Notes: generated by a model not told the origin, from the letters alone. A DNA stretch of 64,000 nt from Cellulosimicrobium funkei (GCF_004519295.1 NZ_SOZH01000007.1:1-64000); one strand, 5' to 3'; counted from the stretch's first letter, positions 33,855 through 46,296 are shown. Numbers and translations are program-made.

Positions 33855-34961
33855 TCAGACCGCCGCGAGCACCGCGGCGTGCAGGTCGAGCAGGCCGGTG
33901 GTGCGCTCGCTCGGGCCGCGGCCGAAGCCGCACTCCGTCGCGACGCCGACCGGACGGTCGCCGAGCACCGACGCCGCCGCGGCGAGCCGACGGCGGGCGC
34001 CCTCGACACCGTCCTCGTGGTGCAGGAGCCCGAGGTAGAGCTCCGTCGCCGGGTCCAGGCGCAGGTCCGCCAGCGGCGCGACGTACGCGACGTCGTCTCG
34101 CGCGATCGGGACGGGCAGGTGGACCCACTGGACCGGCCGGTCGAGGTGCTCCACGAGGGCGTTCGCGACGCGGACGAGGTTCGCGGTGTCCGTCGGCTCG
34201 ACGAAGTGCTTCTCCGCGACGTCGCCGTAGCAGAGGTGGAACCCCAGCTCGGCCCCGGCGGGCACGTGCCGCGCGAACGCCGCGGCCCGGTGCGCGCACC
34301 CCGCGACGACGTCCTCGTCTCCCCCGGCCTCGGCGTCGAACCACGCGCGCGCGGCCCCGCCGCCGAGGTTCGCGCCCTCGACGAACGCGAACTCGGTCGC
34401 GAGGTCGACCTGGACCGCGAGGTCCTCCGCGGGGATCGCGGCGGTGATCGCCGCGAGCTCGCGGACGAGCGCGGCCTCGTACGCCGGGTGCACCGCCCCG
34501 CGGTCCTGGGGCGCGACGAACGCCGTCACCGGCGCGAGCGGCGAGGGCAGGCACACCTGGAAGCGGGCCCCGGCCGGGAGTGCCCCCTCCTCGCGCAGCG
34601 CGACGAAGTCGGCGAACGAGGCGAGGGCCGCGTCAGCGTAGCCGAGCGGGCCGAACCGCAGGTCCGCCGCGTCGACGGAGCCGTCGAGGACGTGCGGGCG
34701 CACGTCGAACCCCGCGACGACGACCGGGTCCACCGGGACGCGTGCGAGGCCGTCTACGGCGGAGAACCGCTCGCCCTGGAAGAGGATCCAGTGGAACCGC
34801 TCGCCGACCTCCCCGTCGGGGACGCGGCGCACGTGGTCGCCGAGGCGCTCCCCCACCGCCCGGAAGGTCTCGCGCGCGGTCGGCAGGTTCACGGAGCCCA
34901 CGAGGTGGGCGCCACGCAGGGTCGGGAGGGTCCGGGACGGGGCGGTGGTGGCGTCGAGCAC
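33855..34961 (-). CDS. UROD/MetE-like TIM-barrel protein of unknown function
   Basis: A 368-residue protein resembling the uroporphyrinogen decarboxylase/cobalamin-independent methionine synthase superfamily. It starts RGAHLVGSVNLPTARETF, contains VQVDLATEFAF and the FHLCYGDVAEKHF block with possible metal ligands, and ends CGFGRGPSERTTGLLDLH, which resembles the last block of MetE-type barrels. It is too short for a full MetE. The GTG at 34961 follows TACGAT by six bases and may be leaderless. It converges with the aldolase gene and lies downstream of ligA. Confidence 0.6.
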   Translation of the reverse strand: MLDATTAPSRTLPTLRGAHLVGSVNLPTARETFRAVGERLGDHVRRVPDGEVGERFHWILFQGERFSAVDGLARVPVDPVVVAGFDVRPHVLDGSVDAADLRFGPLGYADAALASFADFVALREEGALPAGARFQVCLPSPLAPVTAFVAPQDRGAVHPAYEAALVRELAAITAAIPAEDLAVQVDLATEFAFVEGANLGGGAARAWFDAEAGGDEDVVAGCAHRAAAFARHVPAGAELGFHLCYGDVAEKHFVEPTDTANLVRVANALVEHLDRPVQWVHLPVPIARDDVAYVAPLADLRLDPATELYLGLLHHEDGVEGARRRLAAAASVLGDRPVGVATECGFGRGPSERTTGLLDLHAAVLAAV

Positions 34962-34995
34962 CGGAGCATCGTAGGCGCCCGGCCCGACGCGCGGC

Positions 34996-38086
<3,091 letters not shown>

Positions 38087-38281
38087 GGGACGAGGCTCGC
38101 CCGCGGGGACCTCGCGCCACATCGACCCGACGGCGACTCCTCGACCCCGCCGTGCGGTGCACCCGGACGGGGAGCGTCCGCCCCCGGCCCGACGTCGTTC
38201 CGCCCTGGGGCGGAGGCGGCACGGGCCGGGTTCCCTCCCGGGGCGGTGCCGCGCACGACCCGCCCCGGCTACCGTGGACGC

Positions 38282-39505
38282 GTGCCCCCGACGACCCGCC
38301 TGCCCGTGTGGGCGCAGGACCTCGCGACCGCGCTCGTCGCGGGCGCCGTGTGGTTCACCGTGGTCATGGTCATGGAGCGCGGCGACTACTGGTACCCGCG
38401 CTTCCCCGACTCGTACCGGATCGCCGGGCTGGGGATCGTGCTCGCGCTCGCGCTGCGGCGCGTCGCGCCCGGCCCGCTGTTCTGGGGCACCGTCACGCTC
38501 TACCCGCTCGCGATCCCCTGGATCATGCAGACCCCGTTCGAGCTCGTGCCGCTCATGATCGCGGCCTTCGCGGCGACCCGGTCCGGGGCGGTGCCGCCGG
38601 TTCTGGCGACCGTCGGCGCCGGCCTCGCGGCGTTCGCGCTGCAGCTCGCGGGGCGCCCGGGCCTCGTCCTGCCTCCCCGGCCCTTCTTCGTCGAGGAGCT
38701 CTGGGTCGCGAACTCCCCCTCCGACGTCGTCCTCGCGCTCGCCCTCGTGCTCGTCGCGGTCGCCGCCGGGTACTTCTTCCGCCGCCTCGCCCTCACGTCC
38801 GAGAGCCTGCGCGAGCGCAACGCCGAGCTCCAGGCGCTCCAGGCCGAGCTCGCGGAGCGCGCCGCGCTCGCCGAGCGCACGCGGATCGCGCGCGAGCTGC
38901 ACGACGTCGTCGCGCACCACATGTCGGCGATCGTCGTGCGCGCCCAGGCGGCGGACCGCGTCGCGGCGAACCGCCCGGACGCGCCGGCCGAGGCCGTGCG
39001 GTGGATCGCCGACGAGGGCAAGCAGGCGCTCACCGCGATGCGGTCCGTCGTGCAGGTGCTGCGCCGCGGCACCGAGGCCGACGGCGGCACCGCGGCCCTC
39101 GCCCCGACGCCCGACGGCGACCGGGCTGCGGACGAGCTGCGCGCGGCCGCCCGCCGCCTGCGCGACGCCGGGCGCGCCGTCGACCTCACGCTCCCCGACC
39201 CGTGGCCCGCGACGAGCGCCGAGTCCGGCCTCGCCGTCGTCCGCATCGCCCAGGAGGCCCTGACCAACGTGCTGCTGCACTCCCTCGCCCACGACGTGAC
39301 CGTGACGCTGACCGACCGTGCGGGCGACCTGCGCCTGCGCGTCCACGACGCCGGACCGCCGCTGCCGAGCACCGACGGGCGGCAGGGCCACGGCCTGACC
39401 TCCATGCGCGAGCGGGCGCTCGCGGCCGGGGGCGCGCTGTCCGCCGGGCCGGACGGGCGCGGCGGCTGGACGGTCGAGGCGCGAGTCCCGCGGGCCGCGG
39501 CGTGA
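38282..39505 (+). CDS. sensor histidine kinase, NarL/DesK type
   Basis: A 407-residue membrane sensor. Five or so hydrophobic segments occupy residues 8-170, followed by a coiled-coil linker (LRERNAELQALQAELAER), the HisKA_3 dimerisation box with His207 in ARELHDVVAHH, and the ATPase domain (QEALTNVLLHS and GHGLTSMRERA). It should autophosphorylate and pass the phosphate to the neighbouring regulator. The GTG at 38282 lies six bases after TACCGT, suggesting a leaderless message. Its stop overlaps the regulator's GTG. Signal unknown. Confidence 0.88.
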   Translation: MPPTTRLPVWAQDLATALVAGAVWFTVVMVMERGDYWYPRFPDSYRIAGLGIVLALALRRVAPGPLFWGTVTLYPLAIPWIMQTPFELVPLMIAAFAATRSGAVPPVLATVGAGLAAFALQLAGRPGLVLPPRPFFVEELWVANSPSDVVLALALVLVAVAAGYFFRRLALTSESLRERNAELQALQAELAERAALAERTRIARELHDVVAHHMSAIVVRAQAADRVAANRPDAPAEAVRWIADEGKQALTAMRSVVQVLRRGTEADGGTAALAPTPDGDRAADELRAAARRLRDAGRAVDLTLPDPWPATSAESGLAVVRIAQEALTNVLLHSLAHDVTVTLTDRAGDLRLRVHDAGPPLPSTDGRQGHGLTSMRERALAAGGALSAGPDGRGGWTVEARVPRAAA

Positions 39506-40227
39506 GCGCCCCCGGCACGGGCACGACGCCGGTCCGCGTCGTCGTCGTGGACGACCAGGCGACCATCCGGCTGGGCCTGCGCATGATCCTCGACAACGAG
39601 CCGGACGTCACGGTCGTCGGCGAGGCCGGGGACGGGGAGACGGCGGCCGCCATGGCGCGCGCCCTGCGCCCCGACGTCCTGCTCATGGACGTGCGCATGC
39701 CCCGGCTGAACGGCATCGAGGCGACCGCCCGCATCGTGGCCGACCCCGAGCTCGCGGCGGTGCGCACGCTCGTCCTCACGACGTTCGACGACGACGAGTA
39801 CGTCTACGGCGCGCTGCGCGCGGGCGCCGCCGGGTTCCTCCTCAAGGACGCGGACCCGCAGTCGCTCGTCGACGCCGTGCACCGCGTCCACGCCGGCGAC
39901 TCCCTGCTCGACCCGGCGGTCACGGGCCGCATCATCTCGACCTACGTCGAGCTCGCCCGGCAGGCGCCGCTCGCGGCCTCCGACGCCGTCGAGACCGGGT
40001 CCGCGGTCACCGGCCTCGACGCGGCGACCCCGCGCGAGCGCGAGGTCCTCCTCGCGGTCGCGCGCGGCCTGTCGAACCGCGAGATCGGGGCGGAGCTGCA
40101 CCTCACCGAGGCGACCGTGAAGAGCCACGTGCGGTCGCTGCTCACCAAGGTCGGGCTGACGAACCGGGTGCAGCTCGTGATCCTCGCGTACGAGGCCGGG
40201 TTCGTGCGGCCGGGCGGCACGGCCTGA
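39502..40227 (+). CDS. response regulator, NarL/LuxR type
   Basis: A 241-residue two-component regulator. The receiver domain (about 10-125) has phosphoacceptor Asp63 in LLMDVRMPRLNG, with the DDQ acidic pair before it and the conserved Lys in FLLKDAD. The C-terminal LuxR helix-turn-helix (about 170-235) reads TPREREVLLAVARGLSN with the recognition helix in TEATVKSHVRSLL. Translationally coupled to the kinase gene (GTGA). Targets are unknown; DesK/NarL-type pairs often respond to cell-envelope or drug stress. Confidence 0.92.
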   Translation: MSAPGTGTTPVRVVVVDDQATIRLGLRMILDNEPDVTVVGEAGDGETAAAMARALRPDVLLMDVRMPRLNGIEATARIVADPELAAVRTLVLTTFDDDEYVYGALRAGAAGFLLKDADPQSLVDAVHRVHAGDSLLDPAVTGRIISTYVELARQAPLAASDAVETGSAVTGLDAATPREREVLLAVARGLSNREIGAELHLTEATVKSHVRSLLTKVGLTNRVQLVILAYEAGFVRPGGTA

Positions 40228-40234
40228 GCCCGGC

Positions 40235-40624
40235 TCACGCCTCCGGGGGCAGGCCCTCGACCGCGCGCCCGAACGCCTCGACGATGCGCCACATGTCGCC
40301 GAGCAGCACCTCGAGGCGCTGCTCGAACCCGTCGCCCACGTAGACCCACGTGTCGTGCGACCCGTCCCTGCGGTGGAGCGACACCACGAGCTCCGACGCC
40401 GACCGCTCGTCCCGGTGCACGCCGTCCGGCGACGCGTGCGCCGCGAGGGTCGTGGCGGGCACCGTGAGCTCCGGGCCGAGGTGCTTGCGGTCGTGCGGGT
40501 GGTCGCCCTCCTCGTGGACGGCCACGCACCACGGCGGGCAGTCGTCCACCTGCCAGGACGGCCTCCCGAGCGGCGAAGCCCACACTGCTGATCCCCCTGT
40601 CGTGCTGTCGAGCACGTCGGTCAT
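40235..40624 (-). CDS. DUF6907-like small protein
   Basis: A 129-residue soluble protein. The CPPWCVAVHEEGDHPHDRKHLG block resembles the Cys/His-containing start of actinobacterial DUF6907 proteins; this assignment is from memory and moderate. The remainder looks like a small alpha/beta domain (SELVVSLHRRDGSHDTWVYVGD). The ATG at 40624 has an excellent ribosome-binding site, GGAGGTGAT. It follows the XRE regulator gene on the same strand by 64 bp, so the two may form an operon. Confidence 0.65.
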   Translation of the reverse strand: MTDVLDSTTGGSAVWASPLGRPSWQVDDCPPWCVAVHEEGDHPHDRKHLGPELTVPATTLAAHASPDGVHRDERSASELVVSLHRRDGSHDTWVYVGDGFEQRLEVLLGDMWRIVEAFGRAVEGLPPEA

Positions 40625-40688
40625 GCCGATCACCTCCCCGGCGACGGGACCATGATGCCGGGGGCGTCCGACACGCCGGACCGCGCCG

Positions 40689-40925
40689 TTACGAAGGCGG
40701 TGGACGGAGGAGCGAGACGGGGTCGACGTCGAGCCGCTCGGCGAGCTTCTCGACCGAGCGGAGGGTCAGGTTGCGCTCCCCGCGCTCGACCCCGCCCATG
40801 TAGGTCAGGTGGACGCCGAGGAACTCGGCGAAGTCCTCCTGGCTCATCCCGCGGCCGACCCGGAGGGTCCGCAGGTTCTCACCCAGCGCGCGCTGCAGAT
40901 CTCCTTGCACGCGTGCAACCGTCAC
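40689..40925 (-). CDS. XRE family helix-turn-helix regulator
   Basis: A 78-residue protein that is nearly all helix-turn-helix (about 12-70; LRTLRVGRGMSQEDFAEFLG followed by the recognition helix around HLTYMGGVERGERN). It should bind DNA as a dimer. The GTG at 40925 follows GAGGAG by nine bases. A second AAGGAG inside the gene precedes only a CTG, so the longer form is preferred. Upstream of the DUF6907-like gene, it may control that gene. Confidence 0.8.
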   Translation of the reverse strand: MTVARVQGDLQRALGENLRTLRVGRGMSQEDFAEFLGVHLTYMGGVERGERNLTLRSVEKLAERLDVDPVSLLRPPPS

Positions 40926-41062
40926 CCAGCGCTACTCCTCGGTCTACAGACTTATCGGTATCACCCCGTTCTCGAACGACCCCCTCCCCCGCTCCGCGAG
41001 GGGCGCCCGCGCGACGCGTGCTACTCATAGATAGCACACTGCAGGCCCTCTCGTCACACGAC

Positions 41063-41102
41063 GGAGCCCGACGGCGGAAGGGGACTCGCGCCGTCGGGCT
41101 CC
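41063..41102 (-). terminator. hairpin terminator of adhE
   Basis: A perfect 14-bp stem (GGAGCCCGACGGCG, 41063-41076, with 41089-41102) and 12-base loop, 24 bases after the adhE stop. No T-run. The rest of the 40926-41125 gap shows nothing further. Confidence 0.7.
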
Positions 41103-41125
41103 GGGTTTCGTGGGGCCGGGAAGGG

Positions 41126-43870
41126 TCAGCCGGCCGCCACGCTCCCGGCAGGCGGGGTCGCCGCCTGCCCGTCCTCGGTGCTCGCGCCCTCGTGGGCCGC
41201 GAGACGCTCTGCCCGCACGACCTCGCGGCTGCTGCCGCGGTAGGCCGCGACGAGGATGTCGCGCATGTCCTCCAGGACCGGCATCCGCGGGTTCGCCGGG
41301 GCGCACTGGTCCTCGAACGACCGGAGCGCGAGGTCGTCCAGGCGGCTCATGAACGCCCGCTCGTCGACGCCCTGCGCGGCGAACGTCGCCTCGATGCCCA
41401 CCTTGGCGCGCAGCTCCTCGACCGCCCTCGCGTACGACTCGACGCCCTCCTCCGGGGTGGAGGCCGGCAGCCCGAGGTGCTTCGCGATCTCCTGGAACCG
41501 CTCCGGGGCCACGTAGCGCTCGTACTTGGGCCAGCTCGTGAGCTTCGTGGGCACCTGGCCGTTGTAGCGGATCACGTGCGGCAGGAGCACCGCGTTGGTG
41601 CGCCCGTGCACGAGGTGGAAGGTCGAGCCCACGGTGTGCGCCATGGCGTGCACGATGCCGAGCATCGCCGAGCCGAACGCCATGCCCGCGATGGTCGCCG
41701 CGTTGTGCATCTTCTCGCGGGCCTTCGGGGCCGCCGCGCCCTGCGTGACCGAGTCCTCGATGTGCTCGAAGACCATCTTGATCGCCTGCAGGCACAGCCC
41801 GTCGGTGAAGTCGTTCGCGTAGACGGAGACGAACGCCTCGGTCGCGTGCGTGAGGGCGTCGAAGCCCGAGTCGGCCGCGAGCTTCGCCGGCATGGTGTCC
41901 GTGAGCACGGGGTCGACGATGGCGACGGTCGGGGTGAGCGCGTAGTCGGCGAGCGGGTACTTGAAGCCCGTCTCCGGGTCGGTGATGACCGCGAACGGCG
42001 TCACCTCCGCGCCGGTGCCCGACGACGTCGGGATGCACACGAGCTTCGCCCTGCCCCCGAGCTCGGGGAACTTGTACGCGCGCTTGCGCACGTCGAAGAA
42101 CTTCTCGCGCATGTCGGAGAACTCGATCTCCGGGTGCTCGTAGCGCAGCCACATGACCTTGGCAGCGTCCATCGGCGACCCGCCGCCGATCGCGATGATC
42201 GTGTCGGGCTCGAAGTCGCGCATCGACTCCGCGCCGCGGTTCACGGTGCCGACGCTCGGCTCCGGCTCGACCGCGTCGATGATCTGGATCGCGACCTTCT
42301 CCTCGCGGCGGGCGAGGACGTCGAGCACGCGGTCGACGACGCCGATGCGGCTCATGACCTTGTCGGTGACGATCGTGACGCGGTGCACGTCGCGCATCTG
42401 CGCGAGGTACTGGATCGAGTTCGGCTCGAAGTACGTCTTGGCGGGCACCTTGAACCACTGCATGTTGTTGTTGCGCCGCCCGATCCGCTTGACGTTGATG
42501 AGGTTGACCGCCGACACGTTGTTCGACACCGAGTTCGCGCCGTAGCTGCCGCAGCCCAGCGTGAGCGACGGGAGCAGCGCGTTGTAGATGTCGCCGATGC
42601 CGCCGAGCGACGTCGGGCTGTTCCACAGCACGCGCACAGCCTTCACGCGCGACCCGTAGCGCTCGACGAGCGCCTCGTCGGACGTGTGGATGGCGGCCGA
42701 GTGGCCCAGGCCGTCGAGCTCGACCATGCGCTCGGCCAGGCGGACGCCGTGCTCGGTGTCCCGCGCGCGCAGCACGGCGAGGACGGGCGTGAGCTTCTCG
42801 CGGCTCAGCGGCTCGTCGGGGCCGACGTCGTCGATCTCGGCGAGGATGATCGACGTGTCGTCGGGGACCTCGAACCCCGCCTCGCGCGCGATCCACACGG
42901 GCGACTTGCCCACGACCTTCGGGTTGAGCTTCGCCCCGGCGCAGTTCGTGCCGTTCGCCTCGACCCCGAAGATGAGGCGCTCGAGCATCGCCTTCTCGGC
43001 GGGCGTCACCCGGTAGGCGTGCAGGCGGGCGAGCTCGCGCATCGCGTCGTCGTAGATCACGTCGTCGAGGATGAGCGCCTGCTCCGAGGCGCACACCATG
43101 CCGTTGTCGAACGCCTTCGACATGACGACGTCGTTGATCGCGCGGCCGAGGTCGGCGCTCTTCTCGACGTAGGCGGGGACGTTGCCGGCCCCGACGCCGA
43201 GCGCCGGCTTGCCGGCCGAGTAGGCCGCGCGGACCATGCCGTTGCCGCCCGTGGCGAGGATGAGCGCGACGCCGGGGTGGTGCATGAGCGTGCTGGTCGC
43301 CTCGATCGACGGGTGCTCGACCCACTGGATGCAGTCGTCGGGCGCGCCGGCCGCGACCGCGGCGTCGCGCACGATGCGGGCCGCCTCGACCGACGAGCGC
43401 TGCGCGCTCGGGTGGAACGCGAACACCACGGGGTTGCGCGTCTTGAGCGCGATGAGCGACTTGAAGATCGTGGTCGACGTCGGGTTCGTCACCGGCGTCA
43501 CGGCGCACACGACGCCGACGGGCTCGGCGATCTCGACGACGCCCGTGAGCTCGTCGCGACCGATGACGCCGACCGTCTTGAGGTTCGCCATCGAGTTGGG
43601 CACGTGCTCGCACGCGAAGATGTTCTTCGTCGCCTTGTCCTCGAAGACGCCGCGCCCGGTCTCGGCGACGGCCATCTGCGCGAGGTGGCCGTGCTGGTGC
43701 AGGCCGGCGACGGACGCCTTGAGGACGATCCGGTCGACGTCCTCCTGCGTGAGGCTCATGTACTGGTCGAGCGCCTTGCGGGCCCGCTCGACGAGGACGT
43801 CGATCTCGTGCGTCGTGCGGGTGTCCTCGGTGCGGTTCTCGACCTTCGTGCTGGCGCTCTTCGCGCTCAT
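41126..43870 (-). CDS. adhE: bifunctional acetaldehyde-CoA/alcohol dehydrogenase
   Basis: AdhE reduces acetyl-CoA to acetaldehyde and then ethanol, reoxidising two NADH in fermentation. The 914-residue length is slightly above the usual 870-890. The N-terminal aldehyde dehydrogenase half has catalytic Cys260 in NGMVCASEQALI. The C-terminal iron alcohol dehydrogenase half (from about 470) contains IAIGGGSPMDAAK, IPTSSGTGAEVTPF and the His-rich AMAHTVGSTFHLVHGRTNAVLL stretch that supplies iron ligands. AdhE proteins form spirosome filaments. GGAGG lies close before the ATG. A perfect Rex operator upstream indicates control by the NADH/NAD ratio, consistent with a facultative anaerobe. Confidence 0.95.
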   Translation of the reverse strand: MSAKSASTKVENRTEDTRTTHEIDVLVERARKALDQYMSLTQEDVDRIVLKASVAGLHQHGHLAQMAVAETGRGVFEDKATKNIFACEHVPNSMANLKTVGVIGRDELTGVVEIAEPVGVVCAVTPVTNPTSTTIFKSLIALKTRNPVVFAFHPSAQRSSVEAARIVRDAAVAAGAPDDCIQWVEHPSIEATSTLMHHPGVALILATGGNGMVRAAYSAGKPALGVGAGNVPAYVEKSADLGRAINDVVMSKAFDNGMVCASEQALILDDVIYDDAMRELARLHAYRVTPAEKAMLERLIFGVEANGTNCAGAKLNPKVVGKSPVWIAREAGFEVPDDTSIILAEIDDVGPDEPLSREKLTPVLAVLRARDTEHGVRLAERMVELDGLGHSAAIHTSDEALVERYGSRVKAVRVLWNSPTSLGGIGDIYNALLPSLTLGCGSYGANSVSNNVSAVNLINVKRIGRRNNNMQWFKVPAKTYFEPNSIQYLAQMRDVHRVTIVTDKVMSRIGVVDRVLDVLARREEKVAIQIIDAVEPEPSVGTVNRGAESMRDFEPDTIIAIGGGSPMDAAKVMWLRYEHPEIEFSDMREKFFDVRKRAYKFPELGGRAKLVCIPTSSGTGAEVTPFAVITDPETGFKYPLADYALTPTVAIVDPVLTDTMPAKLAADSGFDALTHATEAFVSVYANDFTDGLCLQAIKMVFEHIEDSVTQGAAAPKAREKMHNAATIAGMAFGSAMLGIVHAMAHTVGSTFHLVHGRTNAVLLPHVIRYNGQVPTKLTSWPKYERYVAPERFQEIAKHLGLPASTPEEGVESYARAVEELRAKVGIEATFAAQGVDERAFMSRLDDLALRSFEDQCAPANPRMPVLEDMRDILVAAYRGSSREVVRAERLAAHEGASTEDGQAATPPAGSVAAG

Positions 43871-43916
43871 GCGTCCCCTCCGGTGCCCGACCTCGCCGGG
43901 CGTCGGCCGCGGGTGT

Positions 43917-43938
43917 GCCGGGGCCGGGATGCCCCGGC
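43917..43938 (-). other. hairpin in the adhE 5' leader
   Basis: GCCGGGGC pairs with GCCCCGGC around a 6-base loop, between the Rex operator and the adhE start. It would form in the mRNA leader. It could affect stability or translation; nothing identifies it as a riboswitch. Confidence 0.4.
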
Positions 43939-43958
43939 TCCTTCGGCGGTCTCTCTAC

Positions 43959-43976
43959 TTGTGAAGGTTTTCACAA
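43959..43976. promoter_or_regulatory. Rex operator upstream of adhE
   Basis: TTGTGAAGGTTTTCACAA is an exact match to the Rex consensus TTGTGAANNNNTTCACAA known from actinobacteria and firmicutes. On the minus strand it lies directly upstream of a TAGAGA hexamer (43952-43957) and would cover the -35 region. Rex leaves the site when NADH rises, which turns on fermentation genes. The rex gene is not in this window. Confidence 0.85.
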
Positions 43977-44076
43977 GGCGCTCGTGCCCACAAGGGTCGA
44001 GCCCCGATGCGGGCCGAAGGTCCCCGCCTCCTCGTGACCTCCGGACCACGGCCCGCGCGCCGTAGGGTGGGTGACC

Positions 44077-46296
44077 ATGACCGCCGAGCAGACGACGAGC
44101 CCCTCGCCCGCGACCGAGAGCCGCGCCGCGACCGACCGACCCGACGGCACCCCCCACGACCCGTACCTCTGGCTCGAGGAGGTCGAGGGCGACGAGGCGC
44201 TGGCCTGGGTCCGCGCCCGCAACGCCGAGGTCGCCGACACGCTCGAGACCGCCGACGAGTTCGCCGCGACCGAGCGCGCGATCCGCGAGGTGCTCGACTC
44301 CGACGCGAAGATCCCCGAGGTCTCGAAGATCGGCGACCGGTACTACAACTTCTGGCGCGACGCGCAGCACGAGCGCGGCGTCTGGCGGCGCACGACGCTC
44401 GAGTCCTACCGCACCGACGACCCGGAGTGGGAGACCGTCCTCGACCTCGACGCGCTCGCCGCGGCCGAGGGCGAGTCGTGGGTCTGGCACGGCGCGAGCG
44501 TCCTGCGCCCGACGCCGGAGCAGCTCGCCGCGGGCGAGCCGTGGCGGCACGCGCTCGTCGAGCTCTCCCCCGGCGGCTCCGACGCCGACGTCACGCGCGA
44601 GTTCGACCTCGTGGAGAAGCGGTTCGTCGCGCCGGAGGACGGCGGCTTCCACCGCGCCGAGGCCAAGGGCTCGCTCGGCTGGATCGACGCCGACACCGTC
44701 TACGTCTTCACCGACTTCGGCCAGGGCACGCTCACGCCGTCCGGGTACCCGCGCGTGGTCAAGCGCTGGACGCGCGGAACCCCGCTCGACGCCGCGGTGA
44801 CCGTCTACGAGGGCACCGACGACGACATGTACATCTCCGCCTGGCGCTCGCACACGCCCGGGTTCGAGCGCGACTTCGTGCACCGCTCCAAGGCGTTCTA
44901 CTCCGACGAGCTCTACCTCGCCGAGCGCACCGGCACGCCCGAGCAGCGTCTGACGAAGATCGACGTCCCGGACTCCGCCGAGGTCGGCGTGCGGCGCGAG
45001 TGGCTGCTCGTCGAGCTGCGCGACGACTGGACCGTCGGCGGCGCGACGTACCGCGCCGGGTCGCTCCTCGCGGCCCGGTTCGACGACTTCCTCGCGGGCG
45101 ACCGCGGCTTCACCGTGCTCTTCGAGCCGACGGCGACGACCTCCCTCGCCGGCGCCACGTGGACGCGCCACCACCTCGTCGTCAACGTGCTCGACGACGT
45201 GAAGAACCGGCTGCACGTGCTGACGCCGCCGGACGCCGGTGGCGCCGTCGGGCAGGAGGCCGCGGACGCGCCGTGGGTGCGCTCGGAGATCCCGGGCCTG
45301 CCCGCGCTGGGCACGGTCGCCGTCGGGGCGGTCGACCCCGTCGACACCGACGACCTCTGGCTCGTCACGACCGACTACCTCACGCCGACGACCCTCTCGC
45401 TGCTGTCGCTCGGCGAGCGCCCGGGCGACGCGGGCGCGCCCGAGGTCGTCAAGTCCAACCCCGCGTTCTTCGACGCCGACGGCATGACGGTCGCGCAGCA
45501 CTTCGCCACGTCCGACGACGGCACCCGCGTGCCGTACTTCGTCGTGGGCCGCGCGGACCTCGTCGCGGGGGCGGGCGACGGCGGTACCGGAACCGGCACC
45601 GGCACCGCGCCCACGCTCCTGTACGGGTACGGCGGCTTCGAGATCTCGCTCACGCCCGCCTACTCCGGCGCGCTCGGCCGCGCGTGGCTGTCGCAGGGCG
45701 GCGTCTACGTCGTCGCGAACATCCGCGGCGGCGGCGAGTACGGGCCCGCGTGGCACCAGGCCGCGCTCAAGGCGAACCGCCACCGCGCCTACGAGGACTT
45801 CGCCGCCGTCGCGCGCGACCTCGTCGCCCGCGGGATCACCACCCCCGAGCACCTGGGGATGGAGGGCCGCTCCAACGGCGGCCTGCTCGCCGGCAACATG
45901 CTCACGCAGTACCCCGAGCTCTTCGGCGCCGTGATCGTCGGCGTGCCGCTGCTCGACATGCGTCGCTACACGAAGCTCCTCGCGGGGGCGTCGTGGGCCG
46001 CGGAGTACGGCGACCCGGACGACCCCGAGCAGTGGGAGTTCATCCGCACGTTCTCGCCGTACCACCTGTTCGACGCCGAGCGCGACTACCCGCCCGTGCT
46101 GTTCACGACGTCGACCAAGGACGACCGCGTCCACCCGGGCCACGCGCGCAAGCTCGCCGCGAAGATGCTCGGCGAGGGCAAGGACGTCACGTACTACGAG
46201 AACATCGAGGGCGGCCACGGCGGCGCCGCGAACAACGCCCAGGCCGCGCACATGGCCGCGGTGCACTACCGCTTCCTCGCCGAGCGCCTCGGCTGA
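44077..46296 (+). CDS. prolyl oligopeptidase family serine peptidase (S9A)
   Basis: A 739-residue cytoplasmic peptidase that cuts short peptides, typically after proline. A seven-bladed propeller (about 75-455) precedes the alpha/beta-hydrolase domain. The catalytic Ser599 is in EGRSNGGLLAGN, the Asp in TKDDRVHPG (Asp682/683) and His714 in EGGHGGAAN. The sequence PYLWLEEVEGDEALAWVRARN near the N-terminus is a family hallmark. The ATG at 44077 is eight bases after TAGGGT, the same layout as other apparently leaderless genes here. It is divergent from adhE. Confidence 0.92.
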   Translation: MTAEQTTSPSPATESRAATDRPDGTPHDPYLWLEEVEGDEALAWVRARNAEVADTLETADEFAATERAIREVLDSDAKIPEVSKIGDRYYNFWRDAQHERGVWRRTTLESYRTDDPEWETVLDLDALAAAEGESWVWHGASVLRPTPEQLAAGEPWRHALVELSPGGSDADVTREFDLVEKRFVAPEDGGFHRAEAKGSLGWIDADTVYVFTDFGQGTLTPSGYPRVVKRWTRGTPLDAAVTVYEGTDDDMYISAWRSHTPGFERDFVHRSKAFYSDELYLAERTGTPEQRLTKIDVPDSAEVGVRREWLLVELRDDWTVGGATYRAGSLLAARFDDFLAGDRGFTVLFEPTATTSLAGATWTRHHLVVNVLDDVKNRLHVLTPPDAGGAVGQEAADAPWVRSEIPGLPALGTVAVGAVDPVDTDDLWLVTTDYLTPTTLSLLSLGERPGDAGAPEVVKSNPAFFDADGMTVAQHFATSDDGTRVPYFVVGRADLVAGAGDGGTGTGTGTAPTLLYGYGGFEISLTPAYSGALGRAWLSQGGVYVVANIRGGGEYGPAWHQAALKANRHRAYEDFAAVARDLVARGITTPEHLGMEGRSNGGLLAGNMLTQYPELFGAVIVGVPLLDMRRYTKLLAGASWAAEYGDPDDPEQWEFIRTFSPYHLFDAERDYPPVLFTTSTKDDRVHPGHARKLAAKMLGEGKDVTYYENIEGGHGGAANNAQAAHMAAVHYRFLAERLG

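Noticed and set aside
43917-43938. Riboswitch before adhE
   Set aside because: Only a simple 8-bp hairpin is visible, without any known aptamer consensus.
40652-44065. A long plus-strand open frame opposite adhE
   Set aside because: AdhE on the minus strand has all catalytic motifs; the plus frame is a composition shadow.
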